The position numbers were made by a program, and so were the translations under genes. The notes below the pieces were generated by a model that was not told where the DNA came from, ran no database searches, and saw only the letters and a list, made by a program, of their open reading frames with translations. Positions 45,661 to 54,315 of a DNA stretch of 64,000 bases are shown piece after piece (positions within the stretch are counted from its first letter, which is position 1; every line of letters starts with the position of its first letter). This DNA is from Streptosporangium minutum (GTDB taxonomy: Bacteria > Actinomycetota > Actinomycetes > Streptosporangiales > Streptosporangiaceae). Location of the stretch: positions 1 to 64,000 of the forward strand of contig NZ_NGFP01000007.1 of the NCBI RefSeq assembly GCF_002149035.1, in the 5' to 3' direction.

Positions 45661-45731
45661 CAGACGGGTCTGGAGGTCTTCGCGGATGCGTCCGGAGATC
45701 GTCGCGGGGCCCGGAGGCCCACGCGACTGGT

Positions 45732-46934
45732 CTAGAGGCGGGCGACTCCGTCGGCGCGGGCCTGCGCGGCGACCGCGGCGGTGACCGCGGGGGCGACGCG
45801 CTCGTCGAACGGGCTCGGGATCACGTAGTCGGCCGACAGGTCGTCGTCACCGACGACGGCGGCCAGCGCCTCGGCCGCGGCCACCTTCATGTTCTCGGTG
45901 ACGGTGGTGGCGCGGACGTCGAGCGCCCCCCGGAAGACACCGGGGAAGGCGAGCACGTTGTTGATCTGGTTGGGGAAGTCCGAGCGGCCGGTCGCCACCA
46001 CCAGGGCGTGCCTCCTGGCGACCTCCGGGTGGACCTCGGGGGTCGGGTTGGACAGCGCGAAGACGATCGCACCGGGCGCCATCGACGCGATGGCCCCCTC
46101 CGGGACCGTCGACCCCGACAGGCCGACGAACACGTCGGCGCCGGCCAGCGCCTGCTCCGTGGAACCGCGGAGACCGGCCCTGTTGGTGTCGCGCGCCAGC
46201 GCCTCCTTCACCGGGTTGAGCCCGTCGCGGCCCTGGTGGATCAGGCCCTTGGAGTCGGACACCGCGATGTCGCCGATGCCGGCGTTGAGCAGGATGCGGC
46301 TGACCGCGACGCCGGAGGCTCCGGCGCCGGCCACCACGGCCCGCAGGTCGCCCAGCGAGCGGCCGGTCAGCCGGGCCGCGTTGCGCAGCGCCGCCAGCAC
46401 GACGATCGCGGTGCCGTGCTGGTCGTCGTGGAAGACGGGGATGTCCAGGAGCTCGCGCAGCCGGTCCTCGACCTCGAAGCAGCGGGGCGCGCTGATGTCC
46501 TCCAGGTTGATGCCGCCGAAGGAGGGCGCGAGCCGTACCACCGTCTCGACCAGCGCGTCCACGTCGGTGCAGTCGAGGCAGATCGGCACCGCGTCGACGT
46601 CGGCGAACTGCTTGAACAGCAGCGCCTTGCCCTCCATGACCGGCATGGCGGCGGCGGGCCCGATGTCGCCGAGCCCGAGCACGGCGGTGCCGTCGGAGAC
46701 GACGGCGACCACGTTGGACACCCAGGTGTAGTCGTTGACGAGCTCGGGCCGCTCGGCGATCGCGGTGCAGACCCTGGCCACCCCGGGAGTGTAGGCGAGC
46801 GCCAGGTCGTCGGCGTCGTTGACCGGGACGGTGGAGCGGGTCTCCAGCTTGCCGCCGCGGTGCAGGGCGAAGGCCGGATCGAGATCGAGAGCTTCGAGGG
46901 CTTCGGGGGAGATGGAGGACGGCGTAACAGCCAC
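45732..46934 (-). CDS. NAD(P)-dependent malic enzyme
   Basis: A 400-residue single-domain malate dehydrogenase (oxaloacetate-decarboxylating) that makes pyruvate from malate. [83 protein letters not shown] and the NAD loop [14 protein letters not shown] are the family blocks, with Lys, Glu and Asp metal/catalytic residues in place. No phosphotransacetylase tail. The GTG at 46934 begins the conserved N-terminus. Monocistronic, ending at the 40-bp palindrome. Confidence 0.93.
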   Translation of the reverse strand: MAVTPSSISPEALEALDLDPAFALHRGGKLETRSTVPVNDADDLALAYTPGVARVCTAIAERPELVNDYTWVSNVVAVVSDGTAVLGLGDIGPAAAMPVMEGKALLFKQFADVDAVPICLDCTDVDALVETVVRLAPSFGGINLEDISAPRCFEVEDRLRELLDIPVFHDDQHGTAIVVLAALRNAARLTGRSLGDLRAVVAGAGASGVAVSRILLNAGIGDIAVSDSKGLIHQGRDGLNPVKEALARDTNRAGLRGSTEQALAGADVFVGLSGSTVPEGAIASMAPGAIVFALSNPTPEVHPEVARRHALVVATGRSDFPNQINNVLAFPGVFRGALDVRATTVTENMKVAAAEALAAVVGDDDLSADYVIPSPFDERVAPAVTAAVAAQARADGVARL

Positions 46935-47201
46935 AGCGACCCCTGTAGTTCAGTCAGACAGACGGATGGTTCCTTCGGAGACGCCGTCGCGGGCGTGGCC
47001 CGGCTTCGGTAGCCGCTCGGGGCCTGCTCGCTGTGAACGGTCGCCTGGAGGGGGTACGGGGGTCACCCGTTGCTCGATTGTGCCACATATTGAGACTGCC
47101 GCCGATGACAGAGGCCGCTTACTTTCGTTGTCATGGTGCGGGCCTCGCCGCACGTGTAATACTCAGAGCCCCGTTCATCACTTACATCGACGGATCATCC
47201 G

Positions 47202-47735
47202 GTGGACCTGACCTCTTATGCCGAGCTGGCTGTGCTGCTCATCAACAGCCCCGAACGACTGACCGGTCTGGAAGGGCTCCGCGCCCTCCTGGAGGAGGGC
47301 GGCCGCTACCGCCCCGGCTGCCGCATCACCCGGGGCGACCTCGACGCCCTGCGTGACCTGCGCGAGGAGCTCGTGACCGTGTTCGAGGCCGCCGCCGGCG
47401 GCGGCGAGCAGGACGTGGTCGACCGGCTCAACTCGCTGCTGATCCAGCATCCGGTCCAGCCGCAGATCTCCGGCCACGACGGCGAGCGCTGGCACATGCA
47501 CCTGACCGAGGGCGGCCGGATGGCCGACCAGTACGCCGTGGGCGCGGTGATGGGCCTGGCCACCATGGTCACCGACCTCGGGGTGGACCGGCTCGGCCTC
47601 TGCCAGGCGCCGCCCTGCCGCAGGGCCTACCTCGACACCTCCTCCAACCGGTCCCGGCGCTACTGCTCCGAGCGGTGTGCCAGCCGGGCGAACGTGGCCG
47701 CCTACCGGGCCCGCCGGAAGGTCAACGGCCAGTAG
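47202..47735 (+). CDS. CGNR zinc finger protein (ABATE domain)
   Basis: A 177-residue protein. An N-terminal ABATE-type helical domain (LTSYAELAVLLINSPERL to RITRGDLDALRDLREEL) is followed by the zinc finger LCQAPPCRRAYLDTSSNRSR, then RYCSERCASRANVAAYRARR; four Cys bind zinc. Such proteins are putative transcription regulators. It starts at GTG 47202, with a TAATAC box at 47157-47162. Its 3' end overlaps the convergent sodX gene by 34 bp. Confidence 0.85.
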   Translation: MDLTSYAELAVLLINSPERLTGLEGLRALLEEGGRYRPGCRITRGDLDALRDLREELVTVFEAAAGGGEQDVVDRLNSLLIQHPVQPQISGHDGERWHMHLTEGGRMADQYAVGAVMGLATMVTDLGVDRLGLCQAPPCRRAYLDTSSNRSRRYCSERCASRANVAAYRARRKVNGQ

Positions 47736-48007
47736 CGCAGCGTCACCCGGCCGACCAGCGCCGACGGCGGCAGCGCGCCGAAGTCCCAGCTGTCGCGGCG
47801 GCCGGAGGCCCGCTGGTTGTCGCTCTCCAGCCACCATCCCCCGTCCGCCTCCCACGCGGCCCGTTTGACGATCAGCCGCGACGGGTCGGACGGGAGCCGG
47901 GCGACGACCAGGTCGCCGGGGCGGATCGGAGCGCCGCGCCGCACCCAGAGCCAGTCCCCGGACCGCAGCGCGGGCAGCATCGAGTCTCCCTCGACACGGA
48001 CTCTCAT
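47702..48007 (-). CDS. sodX: Nickel superoxide dismutase maturation protease (SodX-like, S26/S24 family)
   Basis: A 101-residue signal-peptidase-like enzyme. GDSMLP carries the nucleophile Ser9, and LIVKRA carries Lys48, the Ser/Lys pair of S24/S26 peptidases. GDLVVAR and W-LESDNQ are the other family blocks. Such small proteases remove the propeptide of nickel SOD so that His1 can bind Ni; the divergent neighbour is sodN, which fixes the assignment. ATG 48007 follows a GAGGGGG stretch. Confidence 0.87.
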   Translation of the reverse strand: MRVRVEGDSMLPALRSGDWLWVRRGAPIRPGDLVVARLPSDPSRLIVKRAAWEADGGWWLESDNQRASGRRDSWDFGALPPSALVGRVTLRYWPLTFRRAR

Positions 48008-48065
48008 CGAGCACAACCCCCTCACACACGGGTTTTTCGGAGACGAGTAAGGTCGGTACTGGACC

Positions 48066-48081
48066 ATGCTGATCTCAGCAT
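48066..48081. promoter_or_regulatory. ATGCTGA-TC-TCAGCAT palindrome in the sodN 5' region
   Basis: A perfect 7-bp dyad just upstream of the sodN ribosome site and just after the likely start point (TAAGGT box at 48048-48053). It could be a metal-regulator operator or an mRNA hairpin. The sequence is not the TTGC-type Nur box I would expect. Confidence 0.45.
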
Positions 48082-48098
48082 CAAGGAAGGATTTTCCG

Positions 48099-48500
48099 AT
48101 GCTCGCACGACTTCTGCGACCCAGGCACGTCGCGTCCGCGCACTGCGACCTGCCGTGTGGCGTGTACGACCCCGCCCAGGCTCGCATCGAGGCCGAGTCC
48201 GTGAAGGCCATCATGGAGAAGTACGCGGCGAACGAGGACCCGGTCTTCCGTTCCCGCGCGCTCACCATCAAGGAGGAGCGGTCAGAACTGGTCAAGCACC
48301 ACCTGTGGGTGCTGTGGACCGACTACTTCAAGCCTCCGCACCTGGAGACCTACCCGCAGCTCCACCAGCTCTTCTGGGACGCGACGAAGCTGGCCGGCGC
48401 CGCGGGCGGCAAGGGCACCGTCGACGTCGCGAAGGCCGACGAGCTCCTGGGCAAGATCGACGAGATCTCCAAGATCTTCTGGGCGACCAAGGCAGCCTGA
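48099..48500 (+). CDS. sodN: Nickel-type superoxide dismutase
   Basis: A 133-residue precursor. A 14-residue propeptide ending HVASA is followed by the nickel hook HCDLPCGVYD, so the mature enzyme begins at His15 with Cys2 and Cys6 (mature numbering) as ligands. The rest (ARIEAESVKAIMEKY, EERSELVKHHLWVLWTDYFK, HQLFWDATKLAGAAGGKG) is the standard four-helix subunit of the hexamer. The ATG at 48099 follows AAGGAAGG; upstream in-frame ATG 48066 lies in the promoter dyad. It dismutates superoxide in the cytoplasm after SodX cleavage. Confidence 0.95.
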   Translation: MLARLLRPRHVASAHCDLPCGVYDPAQARIEAESVKAIMEKYAANEDPVFRSRALTIKEERSELVKHHLWVLWTDYFKPPHLETYPQLHQLFWDATKLAGAAGGKGTVDVAKADELLGKIDEISKIFWATKAA

Positions 48501-48627
48501 ACGGATCACCGAGCAGGCGTGCCGGTGAGCTCGGCTGAGGAGCGGGGCGACCCGGCGGACGGGTGACGAGGCGGGGCACCCGTTGCCACCGTCCGAGCCA
48601 TGACGCGCGGCGTCGCGGCCGACACGA

Positions 48628-48662
48628 CAGGCCCCGTGGGGAGTGCGACCACACGGGGCCTG
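48628..48662 (+). terminator. sodN terminator
   Basis: CAGGCCCCGTG and CACGGGGCCTG form an 11-bp stem with a 13-nt loop, 128 nt after sodN. The rest of the 295-bp gap to the next gene holds the SigF operon promoter, which I cannot place firmly. Confidence 0.75.
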
Positions 48663-48795
48663 ACCTGTTGAGACGCCCCATTCAAGCGCCTTAGGGTGTT
48701 CTTGAGGTGTTCAAATCGCCCCGATCGCGAGTCCAATTGGGCCAACCACCCTCTCGGGGCTGTAGGTTGCAGTCAGCGACTCTGCGAGGAGGAAC

Positions 48796-49221
48796 GTGAC
48801 CGAACACACCGAGACGCCCGCGGTCGGTATGGGTGGGATCCGTGACGTGGTGAGCGTCCGGCTACCGGCTGCGAGTGCCTATCTGTCCGTGCTACGTACG
48901 GCGACCGCCGGACTGGCCGCACGGCTGGACTTCACGCTCGACGAGATCGAGGATCTGCGGATCGCGGTCGACGAGGCGTGCGCGATGTTGTTGACCCAGG
49001 CCGTCCCCGGCACCGATCTGATCGCCGAGTTCGAGCTCACCGGGCAGCTCATGCAGGTCCGGGTCGAGGTCAGCACGGTCGGCAGCTCCGCGCCCAAGCG
49101 CGACGACTTCGCGTGGATGGTGCTCACCGCGCTGGCCGACGACGTGGATGCCGTAACCGACTCCCCCGACCGCATGGCGATCGTGCTACGCAAGCGCCGA
49201 GGCGCAGCGAGGCCGGCGTGA
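48796..49221 (+). CDS. RsbW-like anti-sigma factor / serine kinase (HATPase_c)
   Basis: A 141-residue GHKL ATPase-fold protein. The N-box-like LRIAVDEACAMLL and the preceding LDFTLDEIED are typical of RsbW/UsfX anti-sigma factors; the C-terminal G-box is weak. It should bind and hold the sigma factor encoded directly downstream until an anti-anti-sigma factor releases it. GTG 48796 follows GAGGAGG. The stop overlaps an in-frame GTG of the sigma gene by 4 nt. Confidence 0.85.
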   Translation: MTEHTETPAVGMGGIRDVVSVRLPAASAYLSVLRTATAGLAARLDFTLDEIEDLRIAVDEACAMLLTQAVPGTDLIAEFELTGQLMQVRVEVSTVGSSAPKRDDFAWMVLTALADDVDAVTDSPDRMAIVLRKRRGAARPA

Positions 49222-49238
49222 CGGAAAGGACTCGTGCC

Positions 49239-50018
49239 ATGGCCGCCAGCGACCACGCGGTGCCCGACCGGGTGCGCGCGCGCCTGCTCTTCGCGGAACT
49301 GGCGGAGTTGACCCCCGACGACTCGCGGCGCCAGCGCATCCGTGACGAGCTCGTCGAGCTCCACCTTCCCCTGGTGGAGTATCTCGCCCGCCGCTTCCGC
49401 AACCGGGGTGAGTGGCTGGACGACCTCACCCAGGTCGCCACCATCGGCCTGATCAAGTCGATCGACCGCTTCGACCTCGGGCGGGGGGTGGAGTTCTCCA
49501 CCTACGCCACCCCGACGATCGTGGGCGAGATCAAACGGCACTTCCGCGACAAGGGCTGGGCGGTCCGCGTGCCGCGCCGCCTGCAGGAGCTCAAGCTCTC
49601 GCTCACCAAGGCGATCAGCGAGCTCTCGCAGCGCGAGGGCCGTGCGCCCACTGTCGGCGAGCTGGCCGCGTTCCTGAAGATGAGCGAGGAGGAGGTGCTC
49701 GAGGGGCTTGAGTCGGCCAACGCCTACTCCACGGTCTCCCTCGACGCGCCCGACTCCGGTGACGACGACGCGCCCGCGGTGGCCGACTCCCTCGGCATCG
49801 TGGACGACTCCCTGGAGGGCGTCGAATACCGCGAGTCGCTCAAGCCCCTGCTCGAACGGCTGCCCCCGCGCGAGAAGCGGATCCTGCTGCTGCGCTTCTT
49901 CGGCAACATGACCCAGTCCCAGATCGCCACCGAGCTCGGCATCTCGCAGATGCACGTGTCCCGGCTGCTGGCCAGGACCCTCGCCCAGCTCCGTGAGGGT
50001 CTGACCGCGGAAGACTAG
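49239..50018 (+). CDS. SigB/SigF-family RNA polymerase sigma factor
   Basis: A 259-residue group 3 sigma factor. Region 2 (LVEYLARRFRNRGEWLDDLT, IDRFDLGRGVEFSTYATPTI, VGEIKRHFRDKGWAVRVPRR), region 3 (PTVGELAAFLKMSEEEVLEG) and region 4 (LLRFFGNMTQSQIATELGIS, QMHVSRLLARTL) are complete. It is a stress or development sigma factor controlled by the upstream RsbW-like protein. ATG 49239 has AAAGGA at good spacing; GTG 49218 overlaps the kinase stop and is an alternative. Its stop shares a CTAG with the convergent membrane protein gene. Confidence 0.92.
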   Translation: MAASDHAVPDRVRARLLFAELAELTPDDSRRQRIRDELVELHLPLVEYLARRFRNRGEWLDDLTQVATIGLIKSIDRFDLGRGVEFSTYATPTIVGEIKRHFRDKGWAVRVPRRLQELKLSLTKAISELSQREGRAPTVGELAAFLKMSEEEVLEGLESANAYSTVSLDAPDSGDDDAPAVADSLGIVDDSLEGVEYRESLKPLLERLPPREKRILLLRFFGNMTQSQIATELGISQMHVSRLLARTLAQLREGLTAED

Positions 50019-50398
50019 TCCTGGTCCCCGTAGAGGGCGTGCGTCGTCGGCGGGGACAGCAGCGCGACCAGTCCGATCACTGCCACGGCTATCAGCGGGA
50101 CGCCGATGGTCTGCTGGTCGGACTGGATCAGCGTGATACCGATCACGGTGGCGAAGATCTGCGCCAGCACGCCCAGGCTCCGCGTCCACCGTTCGGTCCG
50201 CAGCATGCCCCACCCCACCCAGAGCAGGACCGCGCCGACGAGGATCCCGAATCCGGCGACGAAGAGCGAGCTCATCACGTCGGACGGCCGGCCGATCACC
50301 GTCTCGACCCCGGCGTAGCCGCCGAGCAGCAGGGTGGTGAGGCCTTCCAGCCCCAGGACGGCGGCGGCGACGGTGAGGGTCATCGGGCGATTCGACAC
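50015..50398 (-). CDS. Small four-helix membrane protein
   Basis: A 127-residue protein of unknown function with four hydrophobic segments (about 8-28, 43-63, 75-92, 99-115). The N-terminus MSNRPMTLTVAAAVLGLEGL and short loops suggest an integral membrane protein. GTG 50398. It is convergent with the sigma factor, overlapping stops by 4 nt, and divergent from the lipid kinase gene. Confidence 0.7.
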   Translation of the reverse strand: MSNRPMTLTVAAAVLGLEGLTTLLLGGYAGVETVIGRPSDVMSSLFVAGFGILVGAVLLWVGWGMLRTERWTRSLGVLAQIFATVIGITLIQSDQQTIGVPLIAVAVIGLVALLSPPTTHALYGDQD

Positions 50399-50475
50399 AT
50401 CCCAACCCTATCGCCGGGACACCTCGATCCGCTTTCCGCAGCCGCGATGCCGTTTTCGGCGGATACGCTGGCATT

Positions 50476-51435
50476 ATGCGCGCGATGCTCCTGGTGAACC
50501 CCAAAGCGACGTCGACCAATCAGCGGACGCGGGATGTGCTCATCGGAGCGCTGAGCGCCATGATGAACATCAAGGTCGAGGAGACCGCGTACCGGGGACA
50601 CGCGGCCCTGCTGTCCCGCAAGGCCCACGCCTCGGGATACGACGTGGTGGCCGTGCTCGGCGGCGACGGCACGATCAACGAGGCCGCGAACGGCCTGCTC
50701 GACGCGGAGGACGGCAAGCGCGGGAGCGACGGGAGCGCGGCGGACCGGCCGGCGCTGCTGGTGATCCCCGGCGGCAGCGCGAACGTCTTCGCCCGCGCGC
50801 TCGGGCTGCCGAACAGCCCGGTGGAGGCGGCCGGCGCGGTGCTTGAGGCGATCCGTGAAGGCCGGCGGCGGACCGTCGGGCTGGGGCAGGCCCTCTGGGG
50901 AGACGAAAGCCGATATTTCACCTTCTGCAGTGGCTTGGGGTACGACGCCGAGGTGATCCGGGCGGTCGAGGGCATGCGCGGCACCGGCCGCAAGGCCACC
51001 CCCACGCGCTATGTGAACACCGCGCTGAACCACTACCTCTCGACCGACAAACGCCACGCCGCCATGACCGTCGCGGGCCCGGACGTGCCCGCGGCCGGAA
51101 ACATCTTCATGGCGGTCGTCTCCAACACCTCGCCCTGGAGCTACGTGGGCTCCCAGCCGGTCTGCCCGACCCCCTGGGCGAGCTTCGAGACGGGCCTCGA
51201 CCTCCTGGGACTCCAGCGCCTGGGCCTGCCGTCGATGCTCCGGCTCATCCCCCAGATCATGGGGGTCCGCGACACGCTGCCCGTCGGCCGCCATCTGGTG
51301 CAGCTCCACGACGAGAGAGAGTTCACCCTGACCGCCGAGCGTCCCGTGGCGTTCCAGCTCGACGGGGACTACCTGGGAGAAGTCGAGAGCGTAACGTTCC
51401 GGTCTATCCCGAACGCGTTACAAGTCTTGGTCTAG
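50476..51435 (+). CDS. Diacylglycerol kinase family lipid kinase (DagK/YegS-like)
   Basis: A 319-residue lipid kinase. LLVNPKATSTN opens the nucleotide fold, GGDGT at 62-66 is the catalytic loop, and PGGSANVFARALGLP and CSGLGYDAEVIRAVEG are the family blocks. It phosphorylates diacylglycerol or a related lipid with ATP; the exact lipid is unknown. ATG 50476 lies 6 nt after TACGCT (50464-50469), a leaderless arrangement. Confidence 0.88.
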   Translation: MRAMLLVNPKATSTNQRTRDVLIGALSAMMNIKVEETAYRGHAALLSRKAHASGYDVVAVLGGDGTINEAANGLLDAEDGKRGSDGSAADRPALLVIPGGSANVFARALGLPNSPVEAAGAVLEAIREGRRRTVGLGQALWGDESRYFTFCSGLGYDAEVIRAVEGMRGTGRKATPTRYVNTALNHYLSTDKRHAAMTVAGPDVPAAGNIFMAVVSNTSPWSYVGSQPVCPTPWASFETGLDLLGLQRLGLPSMLRLIPQIMGVRDTLPVGRHLVQLHDEREFTLTAERPVAFQLDGDYLGEVESVTFRSIPNALQVLV

Positions 51436-51648
51436 CTCGTTACAAGCGGTCATTGTGTGACGCATCCGACATGCATATCAGGCAAAACGTTCGCCCAAAC
51501 CTCTTGCGTGTACTGAGCGTGGCTGCCAATCTCAACATTGACGTCGGAACGTAGGACCTTTGAGCGGCCACCTCGCTCCCAGGTCGCCGGCGATCAAGTG
51601 GACCTGCCCCCGGACCGAACCAGGCTCGGGTAATCGTTCGCGCCGATT

Positions 51649-51664
51649 AGTGAAAGTCTTCACA
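51649..51664. promoter_or_regulatory. CRP-like site upstream of the whiB gene
   Basis: AGTGAAAGTCTTCACA matches TGTGA-N6-TCACA at 9 of 10 positions, about 52 nt before the WhiB start. In M. tuberculosis the whiB1 promoter is bound by the cAMP receptor protein, so conservation is plausible. The rest of the 281-bp gap 51436-51716 has no other clear feature. Confidence 0.5.
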
Positions 51665-51716
51665 AAGTGAGCCGACGGAGCCGCAGCAAGGGCTCCTCTT
51701 ACGAAGGAGTGGACGC

Positions 51717-51971
51717 ATGGACTGGCGCCACCGCGCTGCCTGCCGTGACGTGGACCCCGAGCTGTTCTTCCCGATCGGCAACACCGGCCCCGCCCTGATG
51801 CAGATCGAAGAGGCCAAGCAGGTCTGCCGTACGTGCACTGTAAGTGAAGCATGCCTGAAGTGGGCACTGGAATCCGGGCAGGACGCCGGCGTCTGGGGCG
51901 GCCTGAGCGAGGACGAGCGCCGCGCCTTCAAGCGCCGCACGGCCCGCGCCCGCACCCGCGCGAACGCCTGA
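51717..51971 (+). CDS. WhiB-family iron-sulfur transcription factor (WhiB1/WblE-like)
   Basis: An 84-residue protein with the four cluster ligands Cys9, Cys37, Cys40 and Cys46, the turn GVWGGL at 58-63 and a basic C-terminal tail (RRAFKRRTARARTRA) for DNA. It binds a [4Fe-4S] cluster, responds to NO, and in mycobacteria contacts the main sigma factor. The close convergent PdtaS gene mirrors the M. tuberculosis whiB1-pdtaS locus, supporting a WhiB1 orthologue. The ATG follows GAAGGAG. Confidence 0.93.
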   Translation: MDWRHRAACRDVDPELFFPIGNTGPALMQIEEAKQVCRTCTVSEACLKWALESGQDAGVWGGLSEDERRAFKRRTARARTRANA

Positions 51972-52029
51972 TCCCGCAGCACAGCGCGGACACCCGATCC
52001 CGAGAGCGCGTCCCCCTCCCCGGCCCGGC

Positions 52030-53493
52030 TCAGACCGCGGGGAGGGGAATGCCGAGGGTGACCTCCGTGCCACCGCCCTGCCGGGGCTCGATGGCCAGCC
52101 GCCCGGACAGCTCCCCGACGACCAGCGTCCGCACGATCTGCAGGCCGAGACTGGTGGACGACTCCAGGTCGAAGCCCTCGGGCAGACCGGTCCCGTCATC
52201 GGAGACGATCACGTCCAGCCGGTCGGCCCCCCGCGAGACGATCACCTGAAGCCGGCCCGGCCGGTGGGCCAGCCCGTGCTGGACCGCGTTCTGCAGCAGC
52301 TCGGTGAGGACCATCGCCAGCGGTGTGGCGATCTCCGAACGCAGCACCCCGAACGTCCCGACACGGCGCGGCACGACCTGTGCCTCCGGCGCCGCCACCT
52401 CGCCCGTCATGGCGATCACCCGGTCGGCGATGTCGTCGAAGTCCACCTGCTCGTCGGGCGTGTGGGACAGCGTCTCGTGCACGATCGCGATCGACCCGAC
52501 CCTGCGCACCGCCTCCTCCAGCGCCTCGCGCCCCTCCGGCAGTTGCAGCCGCCGGGCCTGCAGCCGCAGCAGCGCGGCCACCGTCTGCAGGTTGTTCTTC
52601 ACCCGGTGGTGGATCTCCCTGATGGTGGCGTCCTTGGTCATCAGCTCCCGCTCGCGCCGCCGCAGCTCGGTCACGTCGCGGATGAGCACCAGCGCGCCGA
52701 TCCGCCCGCCGCCGACGACCAGCGGGATCGCCCGCAGCTGCACCACCGTGCCGCCCGACTCGACCTCGGTCTCCCGGGGTTCCCGGCCGCTCGCCACGAT
52801 CATCAGGTTCTCGTTGATGGGCTCGTCGGAGTAGCAGAGGGCGGCGGTGGTACGGCCCAGCTCGGCGCCGACCAGGTCGGCGTTGAGGCCCAGCCTCCGG
52901 TAGGCCGACAGCGCGTTCGGCGAGGCGTAGGTGACCCGGCCCGCGCGGTCCAGCCGGAGCAGCCCGTCGCCCACGCGCGGCGAGCGGACCAGGATCGGCT
53001 CGGCGCCGGAGAACGGGAACCGCCCCTCGGCCACCATCTGGGCCAGGTCCGAGGCGCTCTGCAGATAGGTGAGCTCAAGCCGCGAGGGTGTGCGCGCGGA
53101 CGACAGGTTCGTCGAGCGCTGGATCACGCCCAGGAAATGGTCGGCCCGCCGTACCGGGATGGTCTCCTCGCGCACCGGGACCCCGCTGGACCAGTCGGGG
53201 TCGCCCTCCCGGCAGATCCGCCGCTCGTTCCAAGCGGTGTCGATGAGCACCCGCTCCCCCTTGGCCACCGTCATCCCCACGATGTCGTCGTGGTAGACGG
53301 TGGGTCCCGTGGTGGGCCGCATCTGCGCGATGGCGATCCACCCCGGAGCCTCCCTGAGCGGGATCCACAGGATGAGATCGGCGAACGACAGGTCGGCCAG
53401 GAGCTGCCAGTCGGAGACCAGCGAGTGCATCCATTCGAGGTCGGCATCGTCGAGCGCGGTATGACGAACCACCAGGTCGCTTAGAGTCGGCAC
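52030..53493 (-). CDS. pdtaS: Sensor histidine kinase, PdtaS-like
   Basis: A 487-residue soluble kinase. An N-terminal GAF-like sensor (1-150), a PAS-like domain (170-280) and a HisKA_2/HWE kinase follow. The phospho-acceptor is in IREIHHRVKNNLQ (His295/296); the ATPase has LTELLQNAVQHG and VSDDGTGLPEGF. No membrane segment, so it is cytosolic. Its partner would be a PdtaR ANTAR antiterminator, not in this window. GTG 53493 gives the conserved N-terminus (TLSDLVVRHT). Confidence 0.9.
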   Translation of the reverse strand: MPTLSDLVVRHTALDDADLEWMHSLVSDWQLLADLSFADLILWIPLREAPGWIAIAQMRPTTGPTVYHDDIVGMTVAKGERVLIDTAWNERRICREGDPDWSSGVPVREETIPVRRADHFLGVIQRSTNLSSARTPSRLELTYLQSASDLAQMVAEGRFPFSGAEPILVRSPRVGDGLLRLDRAGRVTYASPNALSAYRRLGLNADLVGAELGRTTAALCYSDEPINENLMIVASGREPRETEVESGGTVVQLRAIPLVVGGGRIGALVLIRDVTELRRRERELMTKDATIREIHHRVKNNLQTVAALLRLQARRLQLPEGREALEEAVRRVGSIAIVHETLSHTPDEQVDFDDIADRVIAMTGEVAAPEAQVVPRRVGTFGVLRSEIATPLAMVLTELLQNAVQHGLAHRPGRLQVIVSRGADRLDVIVSDDGTGLPEGFDLESSTSLGLQIVRTLVVGELSGRLAIEPRQGGGTEVTLGIPLPAV

Positions 53494-53561
53494 CCGTGCA
53501 TCATGCGTTCTTTGCGGGCCCAAACGCGAATCGGGCGGGTCTGGCTGGCAAGATGCCCGCT

Positions 53562-54239
53562 ATGGAGCAGACCCCAGACCCGTCGGCGCGCTCGCGCGCG
53601 GCCGCGGGCACGCGGGGGGCGGCCGGGTCGGAGCGGGTCCTGCGCGCCCGGACGCCGGACGACGACGGCCTGATCGACCTGGCCTCCGACGACCGTCTTG
53701 GGCCGGCCGGGGACGGACGGCCGGTCGAGGCGGCGACGGCGGCCGAGCCGGGCGTTGTGAGAACGATCACACTCTCCGCGTCCCCGGGATCGCGGGGCGG
53801 GGCCGTGCTCGGGGCCCCGGAGGTGATCGAAACCCTGATGGACACGGCTCGGTCGTTCGTCCTCGACACCGGCCTGCTCCCCGGCAGCGTGGCGACGGCA
53901 CTCGCCGCTGTGGATATCCTTCAAAACCAGCCCGAACTGCCCGGATGCGTGCGGACCAGAGCGAAAGAGCTGGCCTCGATGGCCCGTCGACTCGGCCTGG
54001 AGACCGACGATCCGGCGGGTGCGGTCGTCCCGATCGTGCTCGGCCCAACCGGGGCCGCACTCCGGGCCGCCCTCATCCGTGCGGAACGCGGAGTGCGCGC
54101 CGGATGTCTCCGGCCGCCCTCGGTGCCGGCCGGCCGCTCTTGCCTGCGGTTGACCGCGCGGGCCAATCTGAGTTCCGATGATCTAGCGGTGATCAGGGGT
54201 GCACTCACCGCCGTGGCCGAGATGAAGGTGACCATGTGA
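53562..54239 (+). CDS. Internally deleted BioF (8-amino-7-oxononanoate synthase) homologue
   Basis: A 225-residue protein. Residues 25-55 (LIDLASDDRLGPAGDGRPVEAA) read like the BioF N-terminus and residues 65-225 (TITLSASPGSRGGAVLGAPE, FVLDTGLLPGSVATALAA, GCLRPPSVPAG, CLRLTARANLSSDDL) like its C-terminus. The central 170-200 residues with most PLP contacts are missing, and the PLP lysine of the usual TLSKALGSQGG is Ala. The frame is intact. It cannot be a working synthase; it may be a decaying gene or a repurposed fragment. It lies in a biotin locus with bioD. Start ATG 53562 chosen; ATG 53553 possible. Confidence 0.7.
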   Translation: MEQTPDPSARSRAAAGTRGAAGSERVLRARTPDDDGLIDLASDDRLGPAGDGRPVEAATAAEPGVVRTITLSASPGSRGGAVLGAPEVIETLMDTARSFVLDTGLLPGSVATALAAVDILQNQPELPGCVRTRAKELASMARRLGLETDDPAGAVVPIVLGPTGAALRAALIRAERGVRAGCLRPPSVPAGRSCLRLTARANLSSDDLAVIRGALTAVAEMKVTM

Positions 54240-54315
54240 GTGAGCGAAGCGGGCGAGCCGGTAGGCACGGCACCTCCGGCCACGCCGTTTCCGAGCCGTC
54301 AGGCGAGGTGCCGAC

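Noticed and set aside
48066-48081. Nur (nickel regulator) box at sodN
   Set aside because: The palindrome ATGCTGA-TC-TCAGCAT does not match the TTGC-N5-GCAA-type Nur consensus, so it is listed only as an unassigned dyad.
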